Both the position numbers and the translations under genes were made by a program. DNA of 64,000 bases from Chondrosia reniformis (Eukaryota; Porifera; Demospongiae; Chondrillida; Chondrillidae): positions 2,971,501 to 3,035,500 of the forward strand of contig OX359195.1 of the NCBI GenBank assembly GCA_947172415.1, given 5' to 3'. Positions 32,590 to 44,180 of this stretch are shown piece by piece (position 1 is the first letter of the stretch; the number at the start of each line of letters is the position of its first letter). A model generated the notes under the pieces. The model had not been told where the DNA came from, did no database searches, and worked only from the letters and a program-made list of their open reading frames with translations.

Positions 32590-32772
32590 GAGTTGCTGCT
32601 TCTGTAGGAAAGACTTCAAAAAGTTAGGAAATCATAATAAAGGTTGTCCTGAGAGGAATGGAAGGGGCTATGACCATCTGTTGTCACAAAAAACTCTAGA
32701 GAAAACCAGGAAGTCTAGCTGCTCCAATTGTGGTAAGTCTTCCTAAGACTGGAGACACACCTAAGGAACAGT
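32590..32772 (+). pseudogene. Zinc-finger fragment of a non-LTR retrotransposon ORF
   Basis: Reads SCCFCRKDFKKLGNHNKGCP, then ERNGRGYDHLLSQKTL and a second finger CSNCGK. After a frame change FLRLETHLRNSATCK follows. Paired fingers of this kind occur in the N-terminal parts of endonuclease-bearing non-LTR elements. It lies on the opposite strand to the reverse transcriptase at 33920-35640, so it is a separate insertion or a rearranged piece. Confidence 0.5.
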
Positions 32773-33155
32773 GCCACCTGCAAGATCTAGAGTATTAGCC
32801 AAAGCACTCCAGAACACTCTGGCTTCATACTTCAAGAAACCAGAACTTCCAGGTCAGTCCCATCACCACAACCACCAAATGCCAATAATCCCCCCCAAGC
32901 ATAGACCTGCTCCATCCTATCCAACTCCAAGTACTAAAAACTGTGAGTGGCAAGCTGCTGACCACCATTTTAAGGAGAACCCTGTACCACAACTGTTACA
33001 AACACAAACAGTGGATGACATGAATGACATCGTATGTATATATATAGGCCTTTATTCTAAAGTAGATGTACCAAATTGTTCATATGTACTTGTATAAGTA
33101 GTGAAGCATGTACACATCCACATATCCATATGTACGTACGTATGTATTATTACAG

Positions 33156-33570
33156 ATCTGTTTCTACCTCTACATGCAGCAATTTGCTCCCGCCTCGTAC
33201 AATGATGGTAAACTAGAAGTGGTTGGTATATCTTGGGGTTATTCATATGGTAAGTACACTTGAATTATACACACATATACAATTGCAATCTAAATAAGGG
33301 ATTTCCCTCTTGGTTGCTAGGGTCAGATTCACAGTGGAATAAGGAATGGCATACGATTGGCCCAAGGAACCAATGTACGTTCATTACAGAATCACATAGT
33401 TACATAATGTGTGCTCCCTTTCACTCTTCATATTCCCACTCTACTCTGTTATCTACTGCACACAGATAAAGACTCAAATGGAGACTGCTATAGCAGTCCA
33501 GGTTGATGGAGAAGCATGGATACAGGACCCTGCCACTATAACTATATTGCCTACTCCATATAAGGTTTGA
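33156..33570 (+). pseudogene. Diacylglycerol kinase accessory-domain fragment (three exons)
   Basis: Exons 33156-33249, 33321-33374 and 33466-33570. They encode QQFAPASYNDGKLEVVGISW, then GIRNGIRLAQGTN, then ETAIAVQVDGEAWIQDPATI before TGA. These match the order of the diacylglycerol kinase accessory domain (NDGKLEVVG, IRLAQG, QVDGEPW). In the full enzyme it supports phosphorylation of diacylglycerol to phosphatidic acid. The first two exons do not join in frame (one base off), and no catalytic exons precede them. It is probably a copied gene fragment. Confidence 0.65.
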
Positions 33571-33919
33571 CCTACACAAATATAATTAAGCTGTAGTAAA
33601 GTATGTTTTCAATATAATCTCATTTCTTCTTTTTTTTCACCTGCACATGCCTTCATTATTAACCATCTCATTACAAAAATATACAATGTGTGGATGAATG
33701 GGAGTGAGAAAAAAAATCTGAGAAAAATTAAAATACAGTCTGAAAGGAAAAAAAAGGAAAAAATTACAGTAGAGGTGATGGGTGGAAAGGCATATGAGGG
33801 CTATGGTAGTCTAGACCCTGCTAAAATGTTCTACAAAAACACAACACAGTTGACAGTCTAGCCATAGCACAAGTACGTACATAGTTACATAGTTTGTAGA
33901 TACAGACATACAGCCTAGG

Positions 33920-35640
33920 TTATATAGTTCCAGTTATTGACTCAGTATGATGGTCTGTCCAGTTTCTCTTTACCCAGATGTCATATGTACATTGCAGACA
34001 GGTCTTGATAATTGCCTTTTCTAGTTCCTTGATGGTACGTTTCTTTGGAATGATCGGTGTTAGTCTGTACAGATGGTCAAAACTCTCAGTGTTTAGGAAC
34101 CCTCTTGAACCAATTTCTATAGTGAGGAGGTGTGCTTCATATCCGATTCCCCTGCAGCTTTCAATGAGGTGGTAGTATTTCTCTTCTTTTCTAAGTTTCG
34201 CATTGGCAAAGCCAGTTTCAAAGGGAACTGTAAGTTCCAGGAGGTGGATAGTAGATTTGTTCCACATGACCACATCAGGCCTGCAATCAGTGTTAGTAAT
34301 GTGCTGGGGAAAGAGATAGGGGTGTCCTGGAAGATCTGCAATGATGTTGGTGCCTTCTTCAAGATGCTCCTTTAGGAATTGAAAAATGATTTGCAGGATG
34401 CTATCATGCCTGTGGTTGTACCTTCTGAGGTTTAGTGCCTTACTGCAGTTGTTGAGTACGTGGCATAGGGTTTGTTTCTCAGAGCACAGCTTACAGGCAG
34501 GGGATGGTACCTTACCCCACAGGTGGAGATTGGGTTATGTGGGAGGGTATCTGTGATGGCGTTCAGGCTGAACTTGAAGATGTTCTCACTGAGCGTTGGA
34601 ATAACACGGTACCACATCTCAGGAGAGGGGCTTCTATCTGAGTAGGATAAGATGTTTTCTTGCCTTTTTGAAGACCAGCACTGTGCTTAATTCGTTTCCT
34701 TATATCATCATTGAATATCTTGCTCTCGACTCTGGAGGTGGTTTGTTTTCTGGTAGCCCCAGGGTCCTCCTTCATTACAGCCACCACTTCCTGGTGTGGT
34801 TTGAAGACAGGTCTCACTGCTTGTTCCTCTTCAAGTGTCCTTCTTGTAGCTAGATGTCTAACTAAGGAATCTTTTGATGTCATCATTGACACAGCCAGTG
34901 AACATTTCATCTTCTTGAAGATAACTGCAGTTGAAGGTAGTTGTAGTCCACCATTTTCTTTCGGAAGGTATATCCAGTTTGCATCTGCACATTTTGCCAA
35001 GCCTGCCCATCTCTTGAGGTACCTAGTAGCTAGAGCTTCCAGGTTCTTTTCAATCCAGCTGTAGGGGAAGTTGTTGATGGTAAGATCCCAAAGGAGCCTA
35101 GGGCAGATACCATTCCTATACATATGAAGCTTTTGTTGTCTGGAAAGTAGAGAGGTGTCAACTTGTCTAGAAGTTTCTCTAGTTTACTATAGACAGCTTG
35201 TCGGCTTTTGTTGTGGCACTTCAGCAGGGAAATTGTGGCCCCAAGAAATTTAAATTCCTCATTATCAATAAAAGGAATCTTCTCATTTTTCAGGTAGAGC
35301 TTAGGATCAGTTGGCTTGCCGGAAGATGCCTGGATTGCTAAAGAAGCACATTTAGGTACCTTGGCTTTTAGACCTGACCAGTCTAGCCATCTGGAAGTCA
35401 TGTTCAGTAGGGATTGACAGGAGGCTGGGCCATCACCAACTAGACATATGTCATCAGCATATTGCAGTAGGTTTGATCGATGGGCTGATTGGGAGATGGC
35501 ATATCTGTACTGGTCAGCTTGTAAGATGGTGTCTACTAGGGTGTTGATGACCGTATTTAAGAGTGATGAACAGAGAGCTGCTATTGGTCAGTGTGCTGCT
35601 GAAAACAGCAATGCTGCAGCAATCTTTCAAATCGCATAAT
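33920..35640 (-). pseudogene. R2/HERO-like non-LTR retrotransposon: reverse transcriptase, zinc knuckle and endonuclease
   Basis: Minus strand, 5'-truncated. In order: the reverse-transcriptase catalytic motif LLQYADDICLVGDG (about 35460), the FKFLGATIS block, a thumb-like region, a CCHC knuckle (CKLCSEKQTLCHVLNNC, about 34480), and a restriction-like endonuclease with CRPDVVMW followed by LLELTVPFE. The last is the PD-(D/E)XK signature of R2/NeSL/HERO elements. Frame changes near 34620 and 34330 break the reading frame. The coding end is at 33920. Confidence 0.8.
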
Positions 35641-35892
35641 AAAAAAATGCATAAATTTTAGAATGGTCCAAAAATACCTAAATCACATATATAATTTATT
35701 ACCTGTTTAAGTAATAGAACTACAGTATATATAGGTATACACCACAATACAAATTGGAATAACTAGATATATTATATTGTCAGTACTAATATTTTTCATG
35801 AGGTGTATACTTCATAATTACCTTAAAGTAAAAAAAATACAAAAATTATAATTTAAAAAAGGGAACCCCAGGCATCGGGGCAGAAACTTATA

Positions 35893-36230
35893 TACAGTGT
35901 AACCCGGATAATCCGACCCCGCTAAAAACGCTAAACCGCCTAATCCGCCAGAGTTTGTATAGAATGAATTCATTTGCATACTAGAAATATCTATGTAATC
36001 CGCCAACCGCCGAATCTGCCATCCGCCATTATTCCAAAACTGACTTAAAAACGCCCGATATGTGATTATAGAGGAAAAATTCGATGGCAACGCAAGAGCA
36101 AATATCGTTTATCATTTTTATTTAGCTGGCTATAAATATTATTGCATAGTGAGGATATTTGGTTAATCTGCCAAGCTCAATATTCCGCCAAAAAAGTGCT
36201 TGAACGAATTGTTAAATGGGTTACACTGTA
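35893..36230. mobile_element. pogo/Tigger-type MITE, 334 bp
   Basis: Inverted ends CAGTGTAACCC (from 35895) and GGGTTACACTG (to 36228), flanked by TA on both sides. CAGTGTAACCCGGATAATCCG-like ends are typical of pogo-group elements. No transposase inside. The CCGCC-rich interior explains the open frame on the minus strand. Confidence 0.75.
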
Positions 36231-36715
36231 TATGCTATAGGCCACAACATCACTAAAACAAAGAGGCAAACCAAGAGAAATACTACATGCAGAGAACATG
36301 CATCAGCAAACCAAGGGCAGCTCAAGAAACAAATAATATTTCCAGATCGCAGACCACTTAAATGACTCTATAAACTTCCAGTGGCACATAGGAAAAAATC
36401 TTTTCTGTCTATTTTTAGCTTATCGATTATAATAAAATAAATTTAAACCGATATGATCAATATTCAGGGAGATGTAAATATTTAGTATGCCATAGAAATT
36501 CGGGATTACGGACATTTTCTCAAAATCGATTCCATATCATGACAAATTAAATGGTGGCATCTTTATGGTAATATGTAACTGGAAATTTTGCCAACTTCTT
36601 AGGTGAAAATCGACTATAACTTTAATGACTTTTTTTATATACATAACTAACCTTCGTTAGTAAATTTATATTAATTTATAATTATATATTATTTATATCT
36701 CAAATAAAGTGACTT
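36231..36715. other. No gene recognised
   Basis: AT-rich spacer between the MITE and the satellite array. Confidence 0.5.
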
Positions 36716-39700
36716 TCAATGGATTCCCAGCTCTCGATTCAGGGTAGGAGGACGACCTCCAAAGGATCTACAACTTTGGTCTCAGCTCACCTTATCTGGC
36801 ATCCTACAGCATATGAGGTTTCTCAGCTCTCGGCTCAAGGTAGGAGGATGACCTACTTTGGAGCTACAACTTTGGTCTCGGCTCGGCTGCCTTGGAATCC
36901 TTCTGCATATGAGGATTCCCAACTCGCGGCTCAAGGTAGGAGGACAACCTCCTTTGGAGCTAGAACTTTGGACTCTGCTCGGCTGCTTTGGAATCCTTCG
37001 GCACATGTGGATTCCCAGCTCTCAGCTCAAGGTAGGAGGACGACCTCCTTTGGATCTACAACTTTGGTCTTGGCTGCTTTGGAATCCTTCGGTATATCAG
37101 GATTCACAGCTCTCAGCTCAAGGTAGGAGGACGACCTCCTTTGGATCTACAACTTTGGTCTCCGCTCGGCTGCTTTGGAATCCTTCAGCATATGAGGATT
37201 CCCAACTCGCGGCTCAAGGTAGGAGGTCGACCTCCTTTGGATCTACAACTTTGGTCTCGGCTAGGCTGCTTTGGAATCCTTCAGCACATGAGGATTCCCG
37301 GCTCTCGCCTCAAGGTAGGAGGACGACCTCCTTGGGATCTACAACTTTGGTCTCGGCTGCTTTGGAATCCTTCGATATATCAGGATTCACAGCTCTCAGC
37401 TCAAGGTAGGAGGACGACCTCCTTTGGATCTACAACTTTGGTCTCCGCTCGGCTGCTTTGGAATCCTTCAGCATATGAGGATTCCCAACTCGCGGCTCAA
37501 GGTAGGAGGACGACCTCCTTTGGAGCTAGAACTTTGGTCTCGGCTAGGCTGCTTTGGAATCCTTCAGCACATGAGGATTCCCGGCTCTCGCCTCAAGGTA
37601 GGAGGACGACCTCCTTGGGATCTACAACTTTGGTCTCGGCTGCTTTGGAATCCTTCGGTATATCAGGATTCACAGCTCTCAGCTCAAGGTAGGAGGACGA
37701 CCTCCTTTGGATCTACAACTTTGGTCTCCGCTCGGCTGCTTTGGAATCCTTCAGCATATGAGGATTCCCAACTCGCGGCTCAAGGTAGGAGGACGACCTC
37801 CTTTGGAGCTAGAACTTTGGTCTCGGCTAGGCTGCTTTGGAATCCTTCAGCACATGAGGATTCCCGGCTCTCGCCTCAAGGTAGGAGGACGACCTCCTTT
37901 GGATCTATAACTTTGGTCTCGGCTCAGCTGCTTTGGAATCCTTCGTTATATCAGGATTCCCAGCTCTCGGCTCAAGGCAGGAGAACGACCTCCTTTGGAG
38001 CTAGAACTTTGGTCCCGGCTCGGCTGCTTTAGAATCCTTCGCTAAACAGGATTCACAGCTCTCGGCCCAAGTTAGGAGGACGACCTCCTTTGGATCTACA
38101 ACTTTGGTCTCGGCTGCTTTGGAATCCTTCGGCATATCAGGATTCACAGCTCTCAGCTCAAGGTAGGAGGACGACCTCCTTTGGATCTACAACTTTGGTC
38201 TCCGCTCGGCTGCTTTGGAATCCTTCAGCATATGAGGATTCCCAACTCGCGGCTCAAGGTAGGAGGACGACCTCCTTTGGAGCTAGAACTTTGGACTCTG
38301 CTCGGCTGCTTTGGAATCCTTCGGCACATGAGGATTCCCAGCTCTGGGCTCAAGGTAGGAGGACGACCTCCTTTGGATCTACAACTTTGGTCTCGGCTCG
38401 GCTGCTTTGGAATCCTTCGCCAAACAGGATTTACAGCTCTCGGCCCAAGTTAGGAGGATGACCTCCTTTGGATCTACAACTTTGGTCTCGGCTGCTTGGA
38501 ATCCTTCGGCATATCAGGATTCCCAGCTCTCGGCTCAAGGTAGGAGAACGACTTCCTTTGGAGCTAGAACTGTGGTCTCGGCTCGGCTGCTTTGGAATCC
38601 TTCGGCACATGAGGATTCCCAGCCCTTGCCTCAAGGCAGGAGGACGACCTCCTCTGGATCTACAACTTTGGTCTCGGCTCGGCTGCTTTGGAATCCTTCG
38701 GTATATCAGGATTCCCAGCTCTCAGCTCAAGGTAGGAGGACGACCTCCTTTGGATCTACAACTTTGGTCTCCGCTCGGCTGCTTTGGAATCCTTCAGTAT
38801 ATGAGGATTCCCAACTCGTGGCTCAATGATCAAAAGTCTAATTTAGGACAGAAAGGCAACTCATTGTCTGGAATTAAGTCTACACTCAAGGTAGGAGGAC
38901 GACCTCCTTTGGATCTACAACTTTGGTCTCGGCTCGGCTCCTTTGGCCATTCGCATTGGAATTTGAAGCCAGCTGGACTTCAAGATTGAATGGCATGTCA
39001 CGTAACAGTAACAGTACCATTTCATGGATTTCAAGCTCTTTCTACTCAAGAACCCTTAAGCAACCCTTGTTTTTTTGAGATAACACAGGCATGTCATCCA
39101 AAACATCCCTGATACTAGGCAATCAAAAATTCACCTTAAATCCTAAATCATAGACTTTTGATCATTTAGTCAATAAGTCTAATTTAGGACAGAAAGGCAA
39201 CTCATTGTCTGGAATTAAGTCTACACTCAAGGTAGGAGGACGACCTCCTTTGGATCTACAACTTTGGTCTCGGCTCGGCTCCTTTGGCCATTCGCATTGG
39301 AATTTGAAGCCAGCTGGACTTCAAGATTGAATGGCATGTCACGTAACAGTAACAGTACCATTTCATGGATTTCAAGCTCTTTCTACTCAAGAACCCTTAA
39401 GCAACCCTTGTTTTTTTGAGATAACACAGGCATGTCATCCAAAACATCCCTGATACTAGGCAATCAAAAATTCACCTTAAATCCTAAATCATAGACTTTT
39501 GATCATTTAGTCAATAAGTCTAATTTAGGACAGAAAGGCAACTCATTGTCTGGAATTAAGTCTACACTCTGTACGGAAGAGTAAGCCTGGAGCGTTTGAA
39601 CACTCAGGTGACATTTCACCCATTCCGAGTTCCTTGTTGAGAATGCCCAGAAATTTGCGGATTCCCAGCTCTGGGCTCAAGGTAGGAGGACGACCTCCTT

Positions 39701-42540
39701 TGGATCTACAACTTTGGTCTCGGTTCGGCTGCTTTGGAATCCTTCGCTAAACAGGATTCACAGCTCTCGGCCCAAGTTAGGAGGACGACCTCCTTTGGAT
39801 CTACAACTTTGGTCTCGGCTGCTTTGGAATCCTTCAGCATATGAGGATTCCCAACTCGCGGCTCAAGGTAGGAGGACGACCTCCTTTGGAGCTAGAACTT
39901 TGGACTCTGCTCGGCTGCTTTGGAATCCTTCGGCACATGAGGATTCCCAGCTCTCGCCTCAAGGAAGGAGGACGACCTCCTTTGGATCTACAACTTTGGT
40001 CTCGGCTCGGCTGCTTTGGAATCCTTCGCCAAACAGGATTTACAGCTCTCGGCCCAAGTTAGGAGGATGACCTCCTTTGGATCTACAACTTTGGTCTCGG
40101 CTGCTTGGAATCCTTCGGCATATCAGGATTCCCAGCTCTCGGCTCAAGGTAGGAGAACGACTTCCTTTGGAGCTAGAACTGTGGTCTCGGCTCGGCTGCT
40201 TTGGAATCCTTCGGCACATGAGGATGACCTCCTCTGGATCTACAACTTTGGTCTCGGCTCGGCTGCTTTGGAATCCTTCGGTATATCAGGATTCCCAGCT
40301 CTCATCTCAAGGTAGGAGGACGACCTCCTTTGGATCTATATACAACTTTGGTCTTGGCTGCTTTGGAATCCTTTGGTATATCAGGATTCACAGCTCTCGG
40401 CTCAAGGTGGGAGGACGACCTCCTTTGGATCTACAACTTTGGTCTCGGCTCGGCTCCTTTGGCCATTCGCATTGGAATTTGAAGCCAGCTGGACTTCAAG
40501 ATTGAATGGCATGTCACGTAACAGTAACAGTACCATTTCATGGATTTCAAGCTCTTTCTACTCAAGAACCCTTAAGCAACCCTTGTTTTTTTGAGATAGC
40601 ACAGGCATGTCATCCAAAACATCCCTGATACTAGGCAATCAAAAATTCACCTTAAATCCTAAATCATAGACTTTTGATCATTTAGTCAATAAGTCTAATT
40701 TAGGACAGAAAGGCAACTCATTGTCTGGAATTAAGTCTACACTCTGTACGGAAGAGTAAGCCTGGAGCGGTTGAACACTCAGGTGACATTTCACCCATTC
40801 CGAGTTCCTTGTTGAGAATGCCCAGAAATTTGCGGATTCCCAGCTCTGGGCTCAAGGTAGGAGGACGACCTCCTTTGGATCTACAACTTTGGTCTTGGTT
40901 CGGCTGCTTTGGAATCCTTCGCCAAACAGGATTCACAGCTCTCGGCCCAAGTTAGGAGGACGACCTCCTTTGGATCTACAACTTTGGTCTCGGCTGCTTT
41001 GGAATCCTTCGGCATATCAGGATTCACAGCTCTCAGCTCAAGGTAGGAAGACGACCTCCTTTGGATCTACAACTTTGGTCTCCGCACGGCTGCTTTGGAA
41101 TCCTTCAGCATATGAGGATTCCCAACTCGCGGCTCAAGGTAGGAGGACGACCTCCTTTGGAGCTAGAACTTTGGACTCTGCTCGGCTGCTTTGGAATCCT
41201 TCGGCACATGAGGATTCCCAGCTCTGGGCTCAAGGTAGGAGGACGACCTCCTTTGGATCTATATACAACTTTGGTCTTGGCTGCTTTGGAATCCTTTGGT
41301 ATATCAGGATTCCCAGCTCTGGGCTCAAGGTAGGAGGACGACCTCCTTTGGATCTACAACTTTGGTCTCGGCTCGGCTGCTTTGGAATCCTTCGCCAAAC
41401 AGGATTTACAGCTCTCGGCCCAAGTTAGGAGGATGACCTCCTTTGGATCTACAACTTTGGTCTCGGCTGCTTGGAATCCTTCGGCATATCAGGATTCCCA
41501 GCCCTTGCCTCAAGGTAAGAGGATGACCTCCTCTGGATCTACAACTTTGGTCTCGGCTCGGCTGCTTTGGAATCCTTCAGTTTATGAGGATTCCCAGCTC
41601 TCAGCTCAAGGTAGGAGGACGACCTCCTTTGGATCTACAACTTTGGTCTCGGCTCGGCTGCTTTGGAATCCTTCAGCTTATGAGGATTCCCAACTCGCGG
41701 ATCAAGGCAGGAGGACGACCTCCTTTGGAGCTACAACTTTGGACTCTGCTCGGCTGCTTTGGAATCCTTCGGCACATGAGGATTCACAGCTCTCAGCTCA
41801 AGGTAGGAGTACGACCTCCTTTGGATCTACAACTTTGGTCTCGGCTCGGCTACTTTGGAATCCTTCAGCATATGAGGATTCCCAACTCGCGGCTCAAGGC
41901 AGGAGGACGACCTCCTTTGGTGCTATAACTTTGGTCTCTGCTTGACTGCTTTGGAATCCTTCGGCACATGAGGATTCCCAGCTCTCACCTCAAGGTAGAA
42001 GGACGACCTCCTTTGGATCTACAACTTTGGTCTCGGCTCGGCTGCTTTGGAATCCTTCGTTATATCAGGATTCCCAGCTCTCGGCTCAAGGCAGGAGAAC
42101 GACTTCCTTTGGAGCTAGAATTTTGGTCTCGGCTCGGCTGCTTTGGAATCCTTCGGCACATGAGGATTCCCAGCTCTCGCCTCAAGGTAGGAGGATGAAC
42201 TCCTTTGGATCTACAACTTTGGTCTCGTTTTGGCTGCTTTGGAATCCTTCGGTATATCAGGATTCCCAGCTCTCAGCTCAACTTTGGTCTCGGTTCGGCT
42301 GCTTTGGAATCCTTCGGTATATCAGGATTCCCAGCTCTCAGCTCAAGGTAGGAGAACGACCTCCTTTGGAGCTAGAACTTTGGTCTCGGCTCGGCTGCTT
42401 TGGAATCCTTCGGCATATCAGGATTCACAGCTCTCGGCTCAAGGTAGGAGGACGACCTCCTTTGGATCTACAACTTTGGTCTCGGCTCGGCTGCTTTGGC
42501 CATTCGCATTGGAATTTGAAGCCAGCTAGACTTCAAGAGA
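36716..42540. repeat. Hairpin-rich satellite array, unit about 96 bp (87-bp variants)
   Basis: Dozens of copies of a GC-richer unit containing GGATTCCCAGCTCTCGGCTC, AAGGTAGGAGGACGACCTCC and TTTGGAATCCTTCGGCATAT. Each unit has a near-palindrome (GGAGGACGACCTCC) and an inverted pair GGAATCC...GGATTCC. The usual length (96) and the common 87-base variant, which lacks nine bases at GCTCGGCT, are both multiples of three. That alone explains the long open frames on both strands. Three blocks (about 36716-38835, 39660-40446, 40845-42495) are separated by copies of a shared 280-400 bp segment. Confidence 0.85.
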
Positions 42541-42890
42541 TTGAATGGCATGTCACGTAACAGTAACGGTACCATTTCATGGATTTCATGCTCTTTCCAC
42601 TCAAGAACTCTAAAGCAACCCTTGTTTTTTTGAGATAGCACAGGCATTTCATCCAAAACATCCCTGATACTATGCAATCAAAAATTCCCCTTAAATCCTA
42701 AATCATAGACTTTTGATCATTTAGTCAATAAGTCCAACGAATTTAGGACAGAAAGGCAACTCATTGTAGACTTAATTCCGGGAATTAAGTCTATACTCTG
42801 TACGGAAGAGTAACCCTGGAGCGTTTTAACACTCAGGTGACATTTCACCAATTCCGAGTTCCTTACTGAGATTGCCCAGAAATTTGCGTG
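38940..42890. repeat. Higher-order segment of the satellite (four copies)
   Basis: A segment starting GGCCATTCGCATTGGAATTT and running to AGGACAGAAAGGCAACTC lies at about 38940, 39285, 40450 and 42495. The first two are in tandem with a period of about 341 bases. Copies two and three continue identically (AATGCCCAGAAATTTGCG) into a fresh satellite block. The last runs into unique sequence. Confidence 0.75.
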
Positions 42891-43375
42891 AAAACTGGAA
42901 TTGCAATCATTTGATCACAAGGACACCAATTATCACTTTTGAATCGCCGCTATTGGGCAAATCTCGTATGATACGGTACTATCTGCTCTATACTGTATCA
43001 TATCGGTATTCTCGCCGTATATATTTCGTTCACCATGGTAGCCCTTATAGTAGGCAAGAACACAGTGGCGCGCAAAGGGATGTCAAGAAGCGGCAAATGT
43101 ATCTCAAGATAGTTTGATCAGCTATGATTTAAAATGAAGCTACTTTCATGCCTTAAGAGATTCACATTCATCAGTTTAATATTCGCAATGGTTTCTGAGT
43201 TTTACTCACGTTTTTAAGATATAAGAACATCGAAAAATTGGGGTCACTCTCAAGTTTTATCCCGAATTAATAATTGAAACCGAAAAGATTCTCTTCTGTA
43301 GTCATCTAAATAGTCATTTAGCTTTATTTGATAAACTTGTCGACTAAAATTTAGAGGCCGACTAAATTCGGTAAA
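42891..43375. other. No gene recognised
   Basis: Unique-looking AT-rich sequence right of the satellite. No coding signal. Confidence 0.45.
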
Positions 43376-43870
43376 GGTCGGGTTGTCAATTTGTACGGAC
43401 TAATAGTCAGTCGAAGCCACTTGACTAGATTCCGTAAAAAAGTCGGGTTGCGATTTGTATGGAGTGACTAATAGTCAGTCGAAGCCACTCGACTAGATTC
43501 CGTAAAAAAGTCGGGTTGCGATTTGTATGGAGTGACTAATAGTCAGTCGAAGCCACTCGACTAGATTCCGTAAAAAAGTCAGGTTGCGATTTGTATGGAG
43601 TGACTAATAGTCAGTCGAAGCCACTCGACTAGATTCCGTAAAAGGGGTTGCGATTTGTATGGAGTGACTAATAGTCAGTCGAAGCCACTCGACTAGATTC
43701 CGTAAAAAAGTCGGGTTGCGATTTGTATGGAGTGACTAATAGTCAGTCGAAGCCACTCGACTAGATTCCGTAAAAAAGTCGGGTTGTCAATTTGTATGGA
43801 GTGACTAATTAATAGTCAGTCGAAATCACTCGACTAGATTTGGTAAATTATTCACTCCAAATTGACAACC
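43376..43870. repeat. Tandem repeat, about 68 bp x 6-7, with inverted ends
   Basis: The unit contains GGTTGCGATTTGTATGGAGT, GACTAATAGTCAGTC and CACTCGACTAGATTCCGTAA. The left edge (GGTTGTCAATTTG) reappears inverted at the right edge (CAAATTGACAACC), so the array sits inside an inverted-repeat element. Confidence 0.8.
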
Positions 43871-43894
43871 CAACTACAGTTCAGTCCACTTAAT

Positions 43895-44180
43895 TTGAAT
43901 CCGTTTTCGACGAAATTTTGCCTATATATACACACACTAAAGCATTGAAGAAATTTGTGTGACTGTTAAATGCTTCAAACAGTTGAATAACTGTGCTATA
44001 TATAGTAAGAGACATTATTGAGAAGCAGAAACACTTAAGTATGCCTAAGGGTCGATAAAGTTGCTGCTTCATAACTTCCTTAATCATCATGATCGCAACA
44101 GATACTCCGGGGCCCCATCATTTCATGTACATCCTCAGTACATAAGAAAGATGCTGGAATCAGATTTCATAAGCATTATG
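43895..44180. repeat. Dispersed repeat, related to 62295-63225
   Basis: Shares CACACACTAAAGCATTG, CAGTTGAATAACTG, AAGAGACATTxTTGAGAAGC and CATTTCATGTACATC in the same order with the region around 62295-63225, where the copy is interrupted by the 133-bp triplet. Confidence 0.6.

Noticed and set aside
36719..42560. Many overlapping ORFs of 70-200 codons with repeated peptide such as LLWNPSAYEDSQLAAQG
   Set aside because: They arise because satellite units are 96 or 87 bases, both divisible by three. Two plus-strand frames and parts of the minus strand stay open, and no start or domain context supports translation.
43376..43870. CRISPR-like array
   Set aside because: The whole 68-bp unit is repeated, with no unique spacers, and the genome is eukaryotic.
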